A program made the translations under genes and the position numbers. The notes below the pieces were generated by a model. It did not search any database. It saw nothing but the letters and a program-made list of their open reading frames with translations, and was not told the origin of the DNA. DNA of 64,000 nt from Coniochaeta sp. PMI_546 (Eukaryota; Ascomycota; Sordariomycetes; Coniochaetales; Coniochaetaceae): positions 868,001-932,000 of the forward strand of contig MU271145.1 of the NCBI GenBank assembly GCA_021432605.1, written 5' to 3'. This document shows, piece by piece, positions 10,088 to 21,266 of the stretch (its first letter is position 1; the number at the start of each line of letters is the position of its first letter).

Positions 10088-12310
10088 TGTTTTTATTTGG
10101 GGATTGATCGTTTGTTTGGGAAGGGTGTTGGAGTTTCAACTTCTTCGAGAAACGTGTCGGTATATATATATATATATGTATTGTCCCGTTGTGAATTACC
10201 AATCGCTGTCGTACTTGTACGACGGCAGGTGAGGTGAGTAGGTGGACGCGGGACAGGCGAAGAGGAGGGCAAAGCTCAACCTTGCCGTTGATATATGTGC
10301 GACTGGAAACTAAGCTGACGCGGGGTGGAGGATGTAAACAGAATTATGTATTTGATATGTCGAGTCCTGCCCTGTATGATGCCCGCCGGGGGTGCAACTT
10401 GCACTCCGGGTGCAAACAAACAGCGAGTGTGTGTGGAAGTGGAAGTGTAGTTGTAGATGTCAGTATGTTGAATGTCTGTGTTAAGTGAGACAAACAGCAG
10501 CACCAGCAAGGTTCAAAAATGTAGGTCAAGAGAGTGATAGATAATTGATCAGGCAGGAGATAGGAAGACATGCACTGCAAGGTGCGACAATTCGAACCCT
10601 TATATCTTTCGAATAACGATACTCGGCTCCTTACTTCCAGCCATCCTCCCCATTCTCACACTGCTGATATTCGTCACTTGGCTCGGCAAGTCGTGCATGC
10701 GGCTGTAGTGCTGACGGCCTAAAGTCAATTCGACACTCATCAAGGTCCAACCCGAATTGAGAGCTTATCGGACGTGCCTGAGCCGAACCAATGGTTGGCT
10801 ACACGATGAAGGCCCTCCATGGTATGTGAGCGAGCGAAGAAAGAGAAAATGGTCACGCCTGCATGAGAGACCTGTGTAACTGGGTGCCACGACAGCGGCC
10901 AGGTCTTGGGACCCATCCGGTTGCCTTGCGAAGAATGCAGCACGGCTTTGGCCGGTGCAAGGTTCCTCTTTCAGGCAACCAGATTGTTAGTCTGGGAAAC
11001 CAGTGCTTCACTGCAACCTGGCGACCGAGGGAGGGGTCGCCAGGAATTAGATCTGCAGCCGTAGGTCGTAGCACGTAAATACCGTCGCCTTGTTTAGGAT
11101 ACCGAATCACCACATTCCCAGAGTTGGTTCGTACTTCGTAACAGCGCGGGAGCTCCACGCCTCGGTGGCCGGGAACAAGTTCCTCGCGTCTGCGACAATT
11201 GCAACGACAGTCGCTCGGAATCTGGACTCTCTTAATCTATATGCGGAGACGTCATAAACCCGATAATGAATCAGAGCTTCGAGACCAACACGAAATACAG
11301 GTTCCGACCCTTTCGCGTGACCCATCGACAGTGACCTAGACGACTACTCCTACGTAACATTTCTCGGCAGGTCGGAGCGGTGTCGCTACAACCACCGGTA
11401 ACCTATTTGGAGATCCCGAGGATGCGATAGACAAATTAGCCTGTTGGTATAGGCATAGGTACATGAGCACGACAGCTTCTTCAATATTTGTCGAGAGACC
11501 TCTGGCGAAGCCAGCACGATGACAAGACAACACGTGTAGCAAAGGGTACCTGCGAGAGGAAAGTGGGGAACGAACACCTCGTAGGGCTGGAAGTAGTCGA
11601 AGATGAGTCAATCATGCTCCTGGCGAACCAGACCTTGGCGAACCAGCCGCAACATTGCAATGCAGCGACGCTTCATGCCCGCCTTTTGCTACCCGCATCG
11701 ATCCTGCATGAAGCCATGGAGGCGGTCAAGCCCATCGTCGTCAATGAGCGGGCCCAGACTTTTTGAGCCGCTTGCAGCCTCGGCAAACCAGACGATCGCA
11801 GTGGAATCTTGGGGGAATACCTCCGCATTCCATGGAATTGGAAAGTCTGTGTACTAACAGTAAGCCATAGGGGTATGTGGGAGTTCCGTTGTGGTCCAAG
11901 GTACCCTTAGGTTATTGTTCAGATTAGTACTCCGTCGCTTTAACCATGAGAGCGGTTCTCTTTGGCCATGTTTGGGAACCTGCTGAGATTGAAGTTATAT
12001 GCCCATCTAGAAGTAAGAACAACGTTCTCCCGAACGGCGGACGTGAGTGAGTCGTGTAAAATCTTTAAAAGTCTGCTGTTGCGCGTCAGGAAGAGAAGCT
12101 GTGTAGATCAATGGAAACGTCTGGGTCAAATGCTGTTTGAAAAGCTAGCTATTTACCATTACCGACTAGTAACGACCATTATGCGCTCCTCACCGTACTC
12201 TCTCCAAACTTAAGGTCTAGCAAGCATACGACTCTAGGGTGAAGATGGCCACCAAGAAAGTTTGCTGGCCACACCAAAAAAAAAAGCCAATGCATCCGCT
12301 CTAGGCATCA
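10088..12310. other. 2.2 kb without a recognised gene
   Basis: Contains the promoter of the small minus-strand gene, with a TA dinucleotide run at 10161-10177, and the 3' flank of the CorA gene. A CCTTAGG-type palindrome lies near 11898. Short open frames on both strands look random. No RNA gene recognised. Confidence 0.5.
10161..10177. repeat. TA dinucleotide microsatellite
   Basis: About eight TA units in a row, roughly 75 bases upstream of the start of the small minus-strand gene at 10087. It is in a likely core-promoter or 5' leader position. Confidence 0.85.
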
Positions 12311-14258
12311 TCAGATCCACCTCAACCGCCTCGCAAGCAGGATCGCCATGACACAGAAGCTGACAAGACTTCCCAGAATGGCGTAGAAGGGGGTCAGGTT
12401 GCCCGGTGAAAGACCCCACGGCACCGCAACGTTCATGCCAAAAAGACCCGTCACAACATTGAGCGGAACGATGATGGACGCCAGGAGTGTAATCTTGCTG
12501 AGCACTTTGTTGTTCGCCGTCGACTGAGCAATACCGTCAATGGAGATCTGCGCGAGGTAGTTGCTGTGCGAGCGAGACAACATCTTCTCAAAATGGCCCA
12601 GATTGGTCATCATGGTAACGACGTGATCCTGGATATCGCCAAGGTACAAGCCGATATCCATGCGTGGAGTGACCTTGTAGTTCTCGTTGCACCGCTTGGT
12701 AAACCCCTTCAGGACGTCTGCTTTGCCACCCAGAAGTCGCATCAAGCCCATAACGTTCTTTCTGACGTTTCCAATCTTGCGCAGAAACTGATGCATGTCG
12801 TCGGTGCGAGCAACGAAAACTTCGTCCTCAATCTGGTCTGCATCGCGCTCAATCTTGCTTATGACAGGCGCGAAAGAATCAACAATGTCGTCGCTGGCCC
12901 AATCGTTAGTATGTTCTGGTATCCAATAGTCATGTCGGGTTGGCTTACATCAACGCGTAGCAGATCCAGTCACTACTGAGAGAGACATAGTCCTTCAACG
13001 CCGTAATCCTCTTCCTGACGTGAGACGCATGCGAGTTGCTGGCATAACTAAAGCTCAGAGTCCCCTCGCGAAACACGACAACGTAGACATGGAATGGGGT
13101 GTACTCAGTTTCGCCCGTGTCCTCGTCTGTTTCGAGGTAGAACGACCTGAAACAAGCAAAGTAGTAAGACGGGAACAATTCAATCTTCTCCCGCGATTCC
13201 TGAGTCGTGATATCCTCGATAGTCAGGGGATGGACATTGAAAGTCCGGCAGATGGCGCGAACTTCCCCTTCGGTGGGGTTATTGACATTGAGCCACCACA
13301 CGCCGTCCGTGGCACCCTTCGGAAAGCTGAACAAGCCGCGGACATCTTCGCCAGGGAGAACCAGGTCAACCAAGTCACTAGCATGGATGGTGGACTCCCA
13401 TGCGGAGGAGAAGAAGCTGACCCTGCTGGGATCCCCTCCGTGAAGCTGCTGCGCCGGCTTGACCAGCCGCTCCTCCTCGGAGTCATTCGTCTTCTCGTGG
13501 TGGACAGAAGGAGAGCAGGGGACACCAACAAAGTCTCCGTCTGAGGTGACCATGTGCTCAGTTGGCGAAGTCGCTGCCCCGGACACAGGGCGAAGATCAG
13601 TAAAGACCCTCGCGTCAGAAGCTGCTCGCTGACGCTCTTCTTTGGCTTCCCGCTCTCCCTCCATGAAATCCTCAAGATGATCAAAGTTGATATAGAGGTC
13701 ATCTCCTTGTCGCTCGTCCTGGAGGGGGAAGCATACATCCTCTTCGGCAGACTTGTGAGAGCTCAGACTCGATGCATCGTCGATCGTATGGTGCCGGCTC
13801 CGGAAGCTATGGTGGCTCGCGTTTGAGACAGTACGGTAGAGACCATCGCCGTCAACGGAGTGGTTCTTATCAGCCTTCGGTTCCGAGAAAGAGAGCTGGC
13901 GCTCCTGGCGACGTGCTTCGGCGAATGCCTTCACCGAGTTCGGGGGCGATGCGGAGCGCTGCTCGTAGGCTGATTCGACCGTCGCCCGGCGCATACGGTG
14001 CGCACTCGGCGAGACATCAGCTGCCTCGTCATCAACAACAGCCTCCTCCTCGAAGTCTCGAACCAATGTGGTGGACGGAAAGCTGTCTCCCTGGGGAGTC
14101 GTCGCGGCCAACTGGCGTGCGCCATAAAGAGAGTCAAACGTCCCCCTGCGCGGACGGTCAGGGCGTGACACCGACGGTGTGTGATACCGGTGGTCATCTA
14201 GCTCGGGGACAGGCGTTGAAAAGCCCGAGCCTGGGGTGTTCTCCTCATGGTCCGACAT
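12311..14258 (-). CDS. CorA-family Mg2+ transporter (Alr1/Mnr2 group)
   Basis: Two exons, 14258-12949 and 12893-12311, give 630 residues. The signature GMN triplet is at residues 589-591 (LFGMNV), at the end of the first of two C-terminal membrane helices. The second helix follows, and the protein ends in a basic RRLRW tail. CorA proteins form pentameric Mg2+ channels; the fungal Alr1 group sits in the plasma membrane and Mnr2 in the vacuole. The N-terminal 280 residues are low-complexity, acidic and serine-rich with many arginine patches, as in the Alr/Mnr2 group. The intron has donor GTAAGC, branch ACTAAC and acceptor GGCCAG. I cannot decide between plasma membrane and vacuole. Confidence 0.93.
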
Positions 14259-16104
14259 GGTTGCGATAGGTCCGAATCTCTTCGTGGTTGAAGTTGTGAT
14301 ATACGTACCACGTTAGAGCACAGGTGTCTGTGTGCGCTGGCAGCTAATCGATATAGATTGGCTCGAGTAAAGCCTCTCAAACTTCCAAACTTCTGAACTA
14401 ATCGACTCTCATCCTGAGTGTGGCTGGATCAGCCTTGAAGTACCAGCGGATGGCAGCGAACGGCCATGAGCCGTCCGCAACGAGCGCCTTAAATCGTGAC
14501 GGATGGAGAAAAGGAGCTGTCCCGTTTCCAAAATCCAGAGGTATGGTTCAGCGACAGTAACCAAATGGCGATTCCAGAGTGTGTATCAAAATAGTGAGCA
14601 GTGATGGGGGCAAAACCAGTTACGGAGGCTTCCGGTTCACTCCACTGTAGACCCAAAAGTTTGGACCTTGGAGGAGTGAGGTAGAGCAGTACTGCTCAAG
14701 CACGGTGCCCGCCAACTTGGTGGTTTTGGGGGGAAATAAGAAAGCCAGTATTGAGGTGAGCCGGATAGGCGGCGAGGCTTGCAAGAGTCAACACCTCATA
14801 AAGAGTATCGGTTTGCAGCTTGCGAAGATTGAAGAGGGCACGTCGCAGTAATGCAGGACTGTGCCGGCAAGACTCAATACCACGTATCGCTTCTCGCTGT
14901 CTGGTTTGGGTGATGTTCCGAATGTGTGACGCTGGAGTCTCGCGGGAGTCTCGCGGGAGTGTCCAACGATGACGTCTTGGCGTACAAGGAAGTCGAAGAC
15001 TCGAGTTGATGGTCTTTAATCAGCAACGCTCACCACGGCGGAGGTCCGTAGTTGGATGACTGGGGCGATAAAAAAATGAGGTAGGTCAGACAGGTGTTCT
15101 GAAATACGAGAGAAACAATCAAATATAAAAACTAACGATTCCTAAAAATTCGGCGACGAATTTGGTGAATTGTCAAAGAGAACAAAAGAGCCCTCGGTGG
15201 TTGAGGTGTTTCTGATACGACAATCTGGGATGACAGGGGGAAAATATTTTTTTCTTAATGGATACATGGTTTGGCCTACAAGTGGCTGGGTCGTCGTTGG
15301 TACCTGCTTCAGGCCACAAATCTTGGCTTGAGGATCGGCAGCTACAACGAGTAAGAAGTACCTGTAGCAAATACCGTCAAATCGACAGGGCACGTGTGGA
15401 ACTAGACTCCAGCTGGAACCTCCAACGGCAATACTCCATATATTGTTATCTTAGTCATTGTCCGAGAACGAAAAGCGAACTCCAGTCGCTTCTCATCCGC
15501 AGCGGCGACGGTATAATATCTCATTCAGATTACATGATGGACCACCTAATTAGATACATTAGGTATTTTCAGCTAGTAGCCCAGAGAAATTGCTGTTCCG
15601 AATGTGCTGGCTGACTCTGAAGTGACTTGAAAATTTCAATAGATCACCGAATGCCAGCAGACAGCCGGCCGCTTGGTACTGTCTTCCCTAATGCAGTGCT
15701 CTTGCTCTATCAGCCTAGACAGCATTTATCACCCGAGCTAGAATTTACAAAGACAGAACAATAAGTACAAGGCATCATCGCATGTCCTCTGATGTTGCCG
15801 ACTTGGCAGCCGTTGGCTCCTTTCTCAGCCTTGCAGCAGCGTGACGGCGATCTGGAGAGCCTGGCCCCACTTAGTGCTCGAGTACTCTAAGTACCAGCAT
15901 GTTCTTCCCCAGCTTGAAGTGGGCTACAGTTACTTGTGAGAACATGTGACAGAAGCCACGTTGGAGATGCACTCCCGTCACATCACAAGCAGCCACTCCG
16001 ATCTGTAACTTGACAAAGACGTCAGACACAACACCAGCTTGTGCCCATAGAACGATATCGACGGCCAGGACCCTTCCTCTCCAGCATTAGCTCCGATTTC
16101 GATA
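14259..16104. other. Divergent intergenic region CorA/SPC1
   Basis: 1.85 kb with no convincing gene. It includes a short tandem duplication near 14934-14960. The stretch just before 16105 is the SPC1 promoter and leader. Confidence 0.5.
14934..14960. repeat. Short tandem repeat, 11-bp unit
   Basis: About two and a half copies of GGAGTCTCGCG in direct order, in non-coding DNA upstream of the CorA transporter gene. No function is evident. Confidence 0.8.
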
Positions 16105-16530
16105 ATGGCCGACCAAATTCTGGACCAGATCCGTGATGTTGCGGAGGGTCAGATCGTCAGTCCTCCTCGCTTGCGCCGTCGTCTAAGCTGCTAACGAAAT
16201 GAAAGGACTTCGAGGGACAGAAGCTTGCTGAGCTCATCGTCAACGTCGCCCTAACAGTCATAGGAGTGAGTGGAACCAGTGTGGCTCTTCGCCAATGTCA
16301 AGGCACTGACCGTATTTGCGCAGGCAATCGCTTTCATCGTCGGCTACGCTTTACAAGACATCAAGCTCGCCCTCTACATCGCGCTCGGCGGAACGGCCTT
16401 GGTCTTTGTCCTCGTCGTGCCCCCCTGGCCCTTCTTCAATCGCAATCCCGTAAAGTGGTTACCAGTTGGCGGAGGAGCACACATACAGGCACCTGAGAAT
16501 CTGATAATCGACCAAAAGGCTGTACGATGA
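16105..16530 (+). CDS. SPC1: Signal peptidase complex subunit 1 (SPC12 family)
   Basis: Exons 16105-16155, 16206-16265 and 16324-16530 give 105 residues. It is a small non-catalytic subunit of the ER signal peptidase complex, which trims signal peptides from secretory proteins. The sequence has the family start (DFEGQKLAELIVNVAL), then two closely spaced membrane helices (around residues 30-50 and 58-75) joined by a short QDIKLA loop, then VVPPWPFFNRNPVKWLP. This is the SPC12 signature, with both termini cytosolic. The two tiny 5' exons are confirmed by frame and by the family N terminus. It converges on RBX1. Confidence 0.93.
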
Positions 16531-16829
16531 GGGGCTACTGGCTGCTAAGTCCGCTGCTTATATTGGCACGGCTGGCACGCTCTATCCCGGAGCAGACAAC
16601 ATAGGAGGCGGGGATCAATCGCGGAATGATTTACGCATTGCATTCCGTACCAGACGCTTACTGCATACTTGTCCAAACGGACTAGGATACCTGCGCGCCG
16701 TTGATATCTATCATGGATACCGTGTAATGATCATCAACCAAGTCAAATGCGCCGTCATGATTATCCCTTAATGTCCTTGCATACCTGCACGAAACCCTCG
16801 CAGTCCTTCCATGTCATCTCACGTAGTAC

Positions 16830-17381
<552 letters not shown>

Positions 17382-18525
17382 AGTGAACGTTGAAGTTATG
17401 TGGCAGTGAAACGTAGTGTGCGTTCAGATTATAGCTGCCAAGATAGGTCGTGGCTAGAAGGAAGCTGGCGAGAGAGTCGTCAAGCTGTTAGGGCGTCGTT
17501 GATTGTAAATGCAATCACTCCGGAGAGGCAAATGTAGGAGATGATCAGCCGCTTATCTCCAATACAACCAGGTCAGCTCTTGGTCCTAGTTTGGCGGGTT
17601 GAATGTGTAAGGAATCTAATACTGACTGAATAGTTGACTGGACTGCCTTTTGAGGTTGCAGAGGCTGGTCCGAAGGTGTAATTCAAGACCTTTGGCGAAA
17701 CTGTTGGCACTGAAAGGCAGAAGGCACCGTCCAAGCTTCCCCCACGTAAGGTGAACCTTCCGCCGATGCCCCTGCCCCGCCACAGCCAACAAGGTACCCT
17801 ACCTTAGGTAAGCACTAAGCAGTGTGCAAATAATCCAAATAGTGTATTTGCAAGCTGAATTCTGTTAACCAGTCTAATGCATCTATCCCATGATCTGTGT
17901 GTCCCAGCCGCAAACAGCCACAGCCACAGCCACAGCCGCACCCAACCAGGCCGCGTGCACGTCAGTCAGACCACGACTGGATGGAGGCCCCCCACAACAG
18001 TACCTAAGGTAGTCCTCTCTTCGATGGCGGGGGGGAATAACGACCCGTTCTTGTTGAAGTGACTCTCTTCTCTGTTGTCAACATCAAATCACCTGCCAGT
18101 CTCCTCTATTTTCACCCGCCTGTTACTTTGCTACTTGAGAAAGCACAAATATGGGCAGCGCAAGCACGAACAGCTATTCCAGTATTTTACTTTCAGACAC
18201 TCTTAGCACTTCTAATACAGCGCACCTTGTCCACTTGTCTTCCTACCAGCCCATCTCGGGGTCGACAGCTCTGTGACGACAATCAACTACCGACAGGTCA
18301 ATCTCCACGAGAAGACTGTCGGGACAGTAACACACCACCAGCTCTTGAAACCCTCGAGATTTTCACCGTAACAGCCCAAACCAGTCCAGGGCAACTACAC
18401 CCGCCCTTCGTCAGGCCGTGGCCATTCCAGGCGATCCTTCCTTCGCGTGCACCAACGCAAACGAACGGTGCTACCACTGTCTTTGTCACTCGACCAGTTG
18501 CTTTTCCTCACTCGGTCTTTTGAAG
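17382..18525. promoter_or_regulatory. Divergent promoter region RBX1/Edc1-like gene
   Basis: 1.1 kb between two divergently transcribed genes. It contains two CCTTAGG/CCTAAGG palindromes (near 17802-17812 and 18001-18012) and a short ACAGCC hexamer repeat (17914-17939). The final 400 bases are CT- and CA-rich, like a fungal 5' leader. Confidence 0.5.
17914..17939. repeat. Hexamer microsatellite (ACAGCC)n
   Basis: Four consecutive copies of a CCACAG-type hexamer in the promoter region shared by RBX1 and the Edc1-like gene. Confidence 0.8.
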
Positions 18526-19737
18526 ATGCCTCCGCAATACTCGGATTCACCTGCTCACAAGGCCACACCAGCTCGCCGGCGGCAAAACCGACCACAATCC
18601 AATCGCTCTCCAGCCCGCAAGACATACGCCTCCGAAAACGATATGCCGTCTGAGCTGCCGTTCCCCATCGAAATGCCGAATAGCAACGGAAGCCCTTTCG
18701 CGACGCCCCAGAAATCTGCTTCCAACAGCCCGGCGCCTCATTCTCAGCCTCAGTCTGTGAATGTGAGACCCAAGGCCCGCAATGGGAACAAGCCTCGCCC
18801 CAAGTCCGGATTTGCGCCGCCATCTCCTGGCCCGACGAAACCACCGACAGCGACCGCCTTTGCTGGAGCTACGTTTCATGCGTCACCTGCGCCTTCATCC
18901 TTGCCGATTCCAAGCTTCCTGGCCAAGGCCATGGACTCCCCGCAGGTCAAAGACTCCGGGCGAGCAAATCAGCAGCCTTCTCCGCCTCTCTCAGACTCTG
19001 AGGCACCAACTCCTCGCCAGCCGTCCGTATTAGCCCGAGAGGTCACTAGAGAGGAATCACCGCTGGACTTTCTTTTCAAAAAGGACCGAGACGAGAAAGA
19101 GCAAGCCCGTCGAGCAAGCTTTGCTAATGTTCGGACATATCCTCCTGGTCCCTACTCTCCGCCGAACAACTATGTCCAATCCCCGCCGCAACCCAAGACA
19201 GTCCCTAATAAGCCGCCCACCACTCTACCTCGTCGTGACCTCCTCCAGCGGAACTCGTCCACTGGCCGCATTTCGACAACTGAACTGGACGGAACGCCCG
19301 GCCGGCCCATGGGGCCTGCCTTCTCAACTCCTTATGCCGAGCGGATGAGAGCAGCCCGCTCCGGTGATAAGCAGGCAGAGCGCACTTCTTCAGCAATGCC
19401 CCAGGCCCCCAGCCAACGGTTCGCACAACAGCCGCAGACAGCTGATGTTGGTGACCGCACGGAGGCATTGAAGAGGTTCCTTGCAGTTGGCTCTCCGTCA
19501 CCCCCGGTGTCCTCTCATGTAGCACCTGAGAACAACTTCTCTCCTAATATGGTCGCCCAGCGTCCGTTTGGCGGTGCCATGCCACGGCCCCAACAACAGC
19601 CCTACATACCTCAGCCAAGCGGAGCCTCGATGAGCCCTCGGTCTCAGAGCCCTAGGTCTCAAGATCTGCAGCGTGTGGAAGAAGGTTTACGCCGCATCCT
19701 CAAGCTCGAGTCTGGCGGTACGACGCTCAGCTCGTGA
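18526..19737 (+). CDS. Proline/serine-rich protein with Edc1/PNRC-like decapping motif
   Basis: Intronless frame of 403 residues from ATG at 18526. The same frame is open upstream to 18418 but that part reads like leader sequence, so I chose the inner ATG. The protein is mostly disordered and rich in proline, serine and glutamine. One compact motif, GATFHASPAPSSLPIPSFL (about residues 112-130), matches the Edc1/Edc2/PNRC2 short motif that binds Dcp1 and stimulates mRNA decapping through the LPxPxF element. Two further short helical patches follow (SPLDFLFKKDRDEKEQ and EALKRFLAVG), and a C-terminal VEEGLRRILKLES. I infer a cytoplasmic decapping or P-body factor. Only the motif supports this. 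Confidence 0.7.
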   Translation: MPPQYSDSPAHKATPARRRQNRPQSNRSPARKTYASENDMPSELPFPIEMPNSNGSPFATPQKSASNSPAPHSQPQSVNVRPKARNGNKPRPKSGFAPPSPGPTKPPTATAFAGATFHASPAPSSLPIPSFLAKAMDSPQVKDSGRANQQPSPPLSDSEAPTPRQPSVLAREVTREESPLDFLFKKDRDEKEQARRASFANVRTYPPGPYSPPNNYVQSPPQPKTVPNKPPTTLPRRDLLQRNSSTGRISTTELDGTPGRPMGPAFSTPYAERMRAARSGDKQAERTSSAMPQAPSQRFAQQPQTADVGDRTEALKRFLAVGSPSPPVSSHVAPENNFSPNMVAQRPFGGAMPRPQQQPYIPQPSGASMSPRSQSPRSQDLQRVEEGLRRILKLESGGTTLSS

Positions 19738-21266
19738 ACCGGCCACGGATCGGTCACCAGGCGGGACCTGAGGGTGTGGCACAACCCAGTACGTGGTTCT
19801 CAGGACATAAATCTGCAAAGTTTCGCTGTTCTTTGCAGAACTCCTGATTTTTTTCTACTGTATGAACGACTAGGCGTTATTTGTTACAATTTCGGGGGCT
19901 ATTGCATGCCGGCGAGGTGCATGGCGAGAGGGAAGCGAAGACTACATACAGCAAGGGGTGGACGAACTCACTGAGTGATGGACGGAGGAGGTGGACCTCT
20001 CTGTCCAAAGTGGCGTTTTGGGGTATCCCGACAGACACCATGTTGGCTCCGGATTAGAATCATGGTTGGGACTTTGACGACCGCACATGTGATGTGTGCC
20101 ATATTCCTTTTTGATGGCTGCTGGGACATGACTTGGTCTGCCACAGATGTGGCCGCTTGCCTTTTGGCGATCGAATCTTTTCGTCTTTCTGTCGTTTGCC
20201 GACAACGACTATGTTTCAGCCGTGTTTTGCAAATTGGCATGGACTGCGCACTACCTTTTGGTGATACCCCATCCCTCGTTGTTAGGGACTTCGGCTGAGG
20301 GATGAAAGCAGATGGCTTCGGTGGCGAACAGTACTCTTTTCCTTTATTTCCCTTTCCTTCGCGGTGCCCTCTATTGCAAGGATCTCGGATATGGCGTGGA
20401 GATGGCACGGCACTGACAGTGAAGGGATCTTTCATGGTCACAATGGTCAGGTCTTCAAATTCGACGACATCTTGGGGGGAAGGCTGCCTTATGGACTGGC
20501 ACATACCTATGAAACACAAACAAACAAATCACTTTTTTTTTGGGCAGGATATATGCTGGCGGCCTCTCAGATAATTACACCTGTGGCATAGTCTCTAAAT
20601 GTCAACGACCAGATATATCCTCGTCAACCCGTCTTGTTCCTTAGTCTTTGAGCTGTTGTTCTGCCAAGACTGACCAACCGTATCACTATCTTTCTGTCCA
20701 AGGTATGCCACTGTGACTCCTGATTACCAAGTAATAATGAGCCCAAGGGCTGTAATATAAAACCGATTTGACATTGTACTAAAGGATTCGCTATGTTTGC
20801 CTTGCTGAGCTTGATCTGACAGACCGTCATTGATCTTCTTGGAGCCCACTGTGGTGTGCCACTTTCGCCGCTGCCCCTGTTCCTTTCAAGTAACAAAAAG
20901 AGCCTGCTTAACCCGTACTAAGGCCACGACTGTCTGCAATGGCCTGTATAATACAATTGGATTAGAAAAGGCGTTGTGACAAATGAACTGAGCCACTAGC
21001 GATATTTGGTTGGAAACACTACCACCTACACAAACGAGTAGTACAAAACCCGAACCCGCTGGGGGATCTCGAAACACTCACCAATCACAAGTAAGCATTA
21101 AACGACGACAACAACACTTTGTCAGCTATAGGTCAACCTCACCACTGCCTCAGCACCTGTCAACTACAACAAACCTGCTCTAAACCTGCTCCCTTCGACA
21201 ATCTGCTATTTCGGGTTTTGCTACATCTTCACCACACCACTCGAGCCTGTCATCAGCTACCTCGCC
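19738..21266. other. Intergenic, 3' flank and TDP1 promoter
   Basis: 1.5 kb. No frame with coding character. The first part is 3' untranslated sequence of the Edc1-like gene, and the last 150 bases are CA/CT-rich leader of TDP1. Confidence 0.5.

Noticed and set aside
10575-10640. Possible tRNA T-arm (GGGTTCGAAT) on the minus strand
   Set aside because: The flanking bases do not pair as a five-base T stem and no acceptor stem follows.
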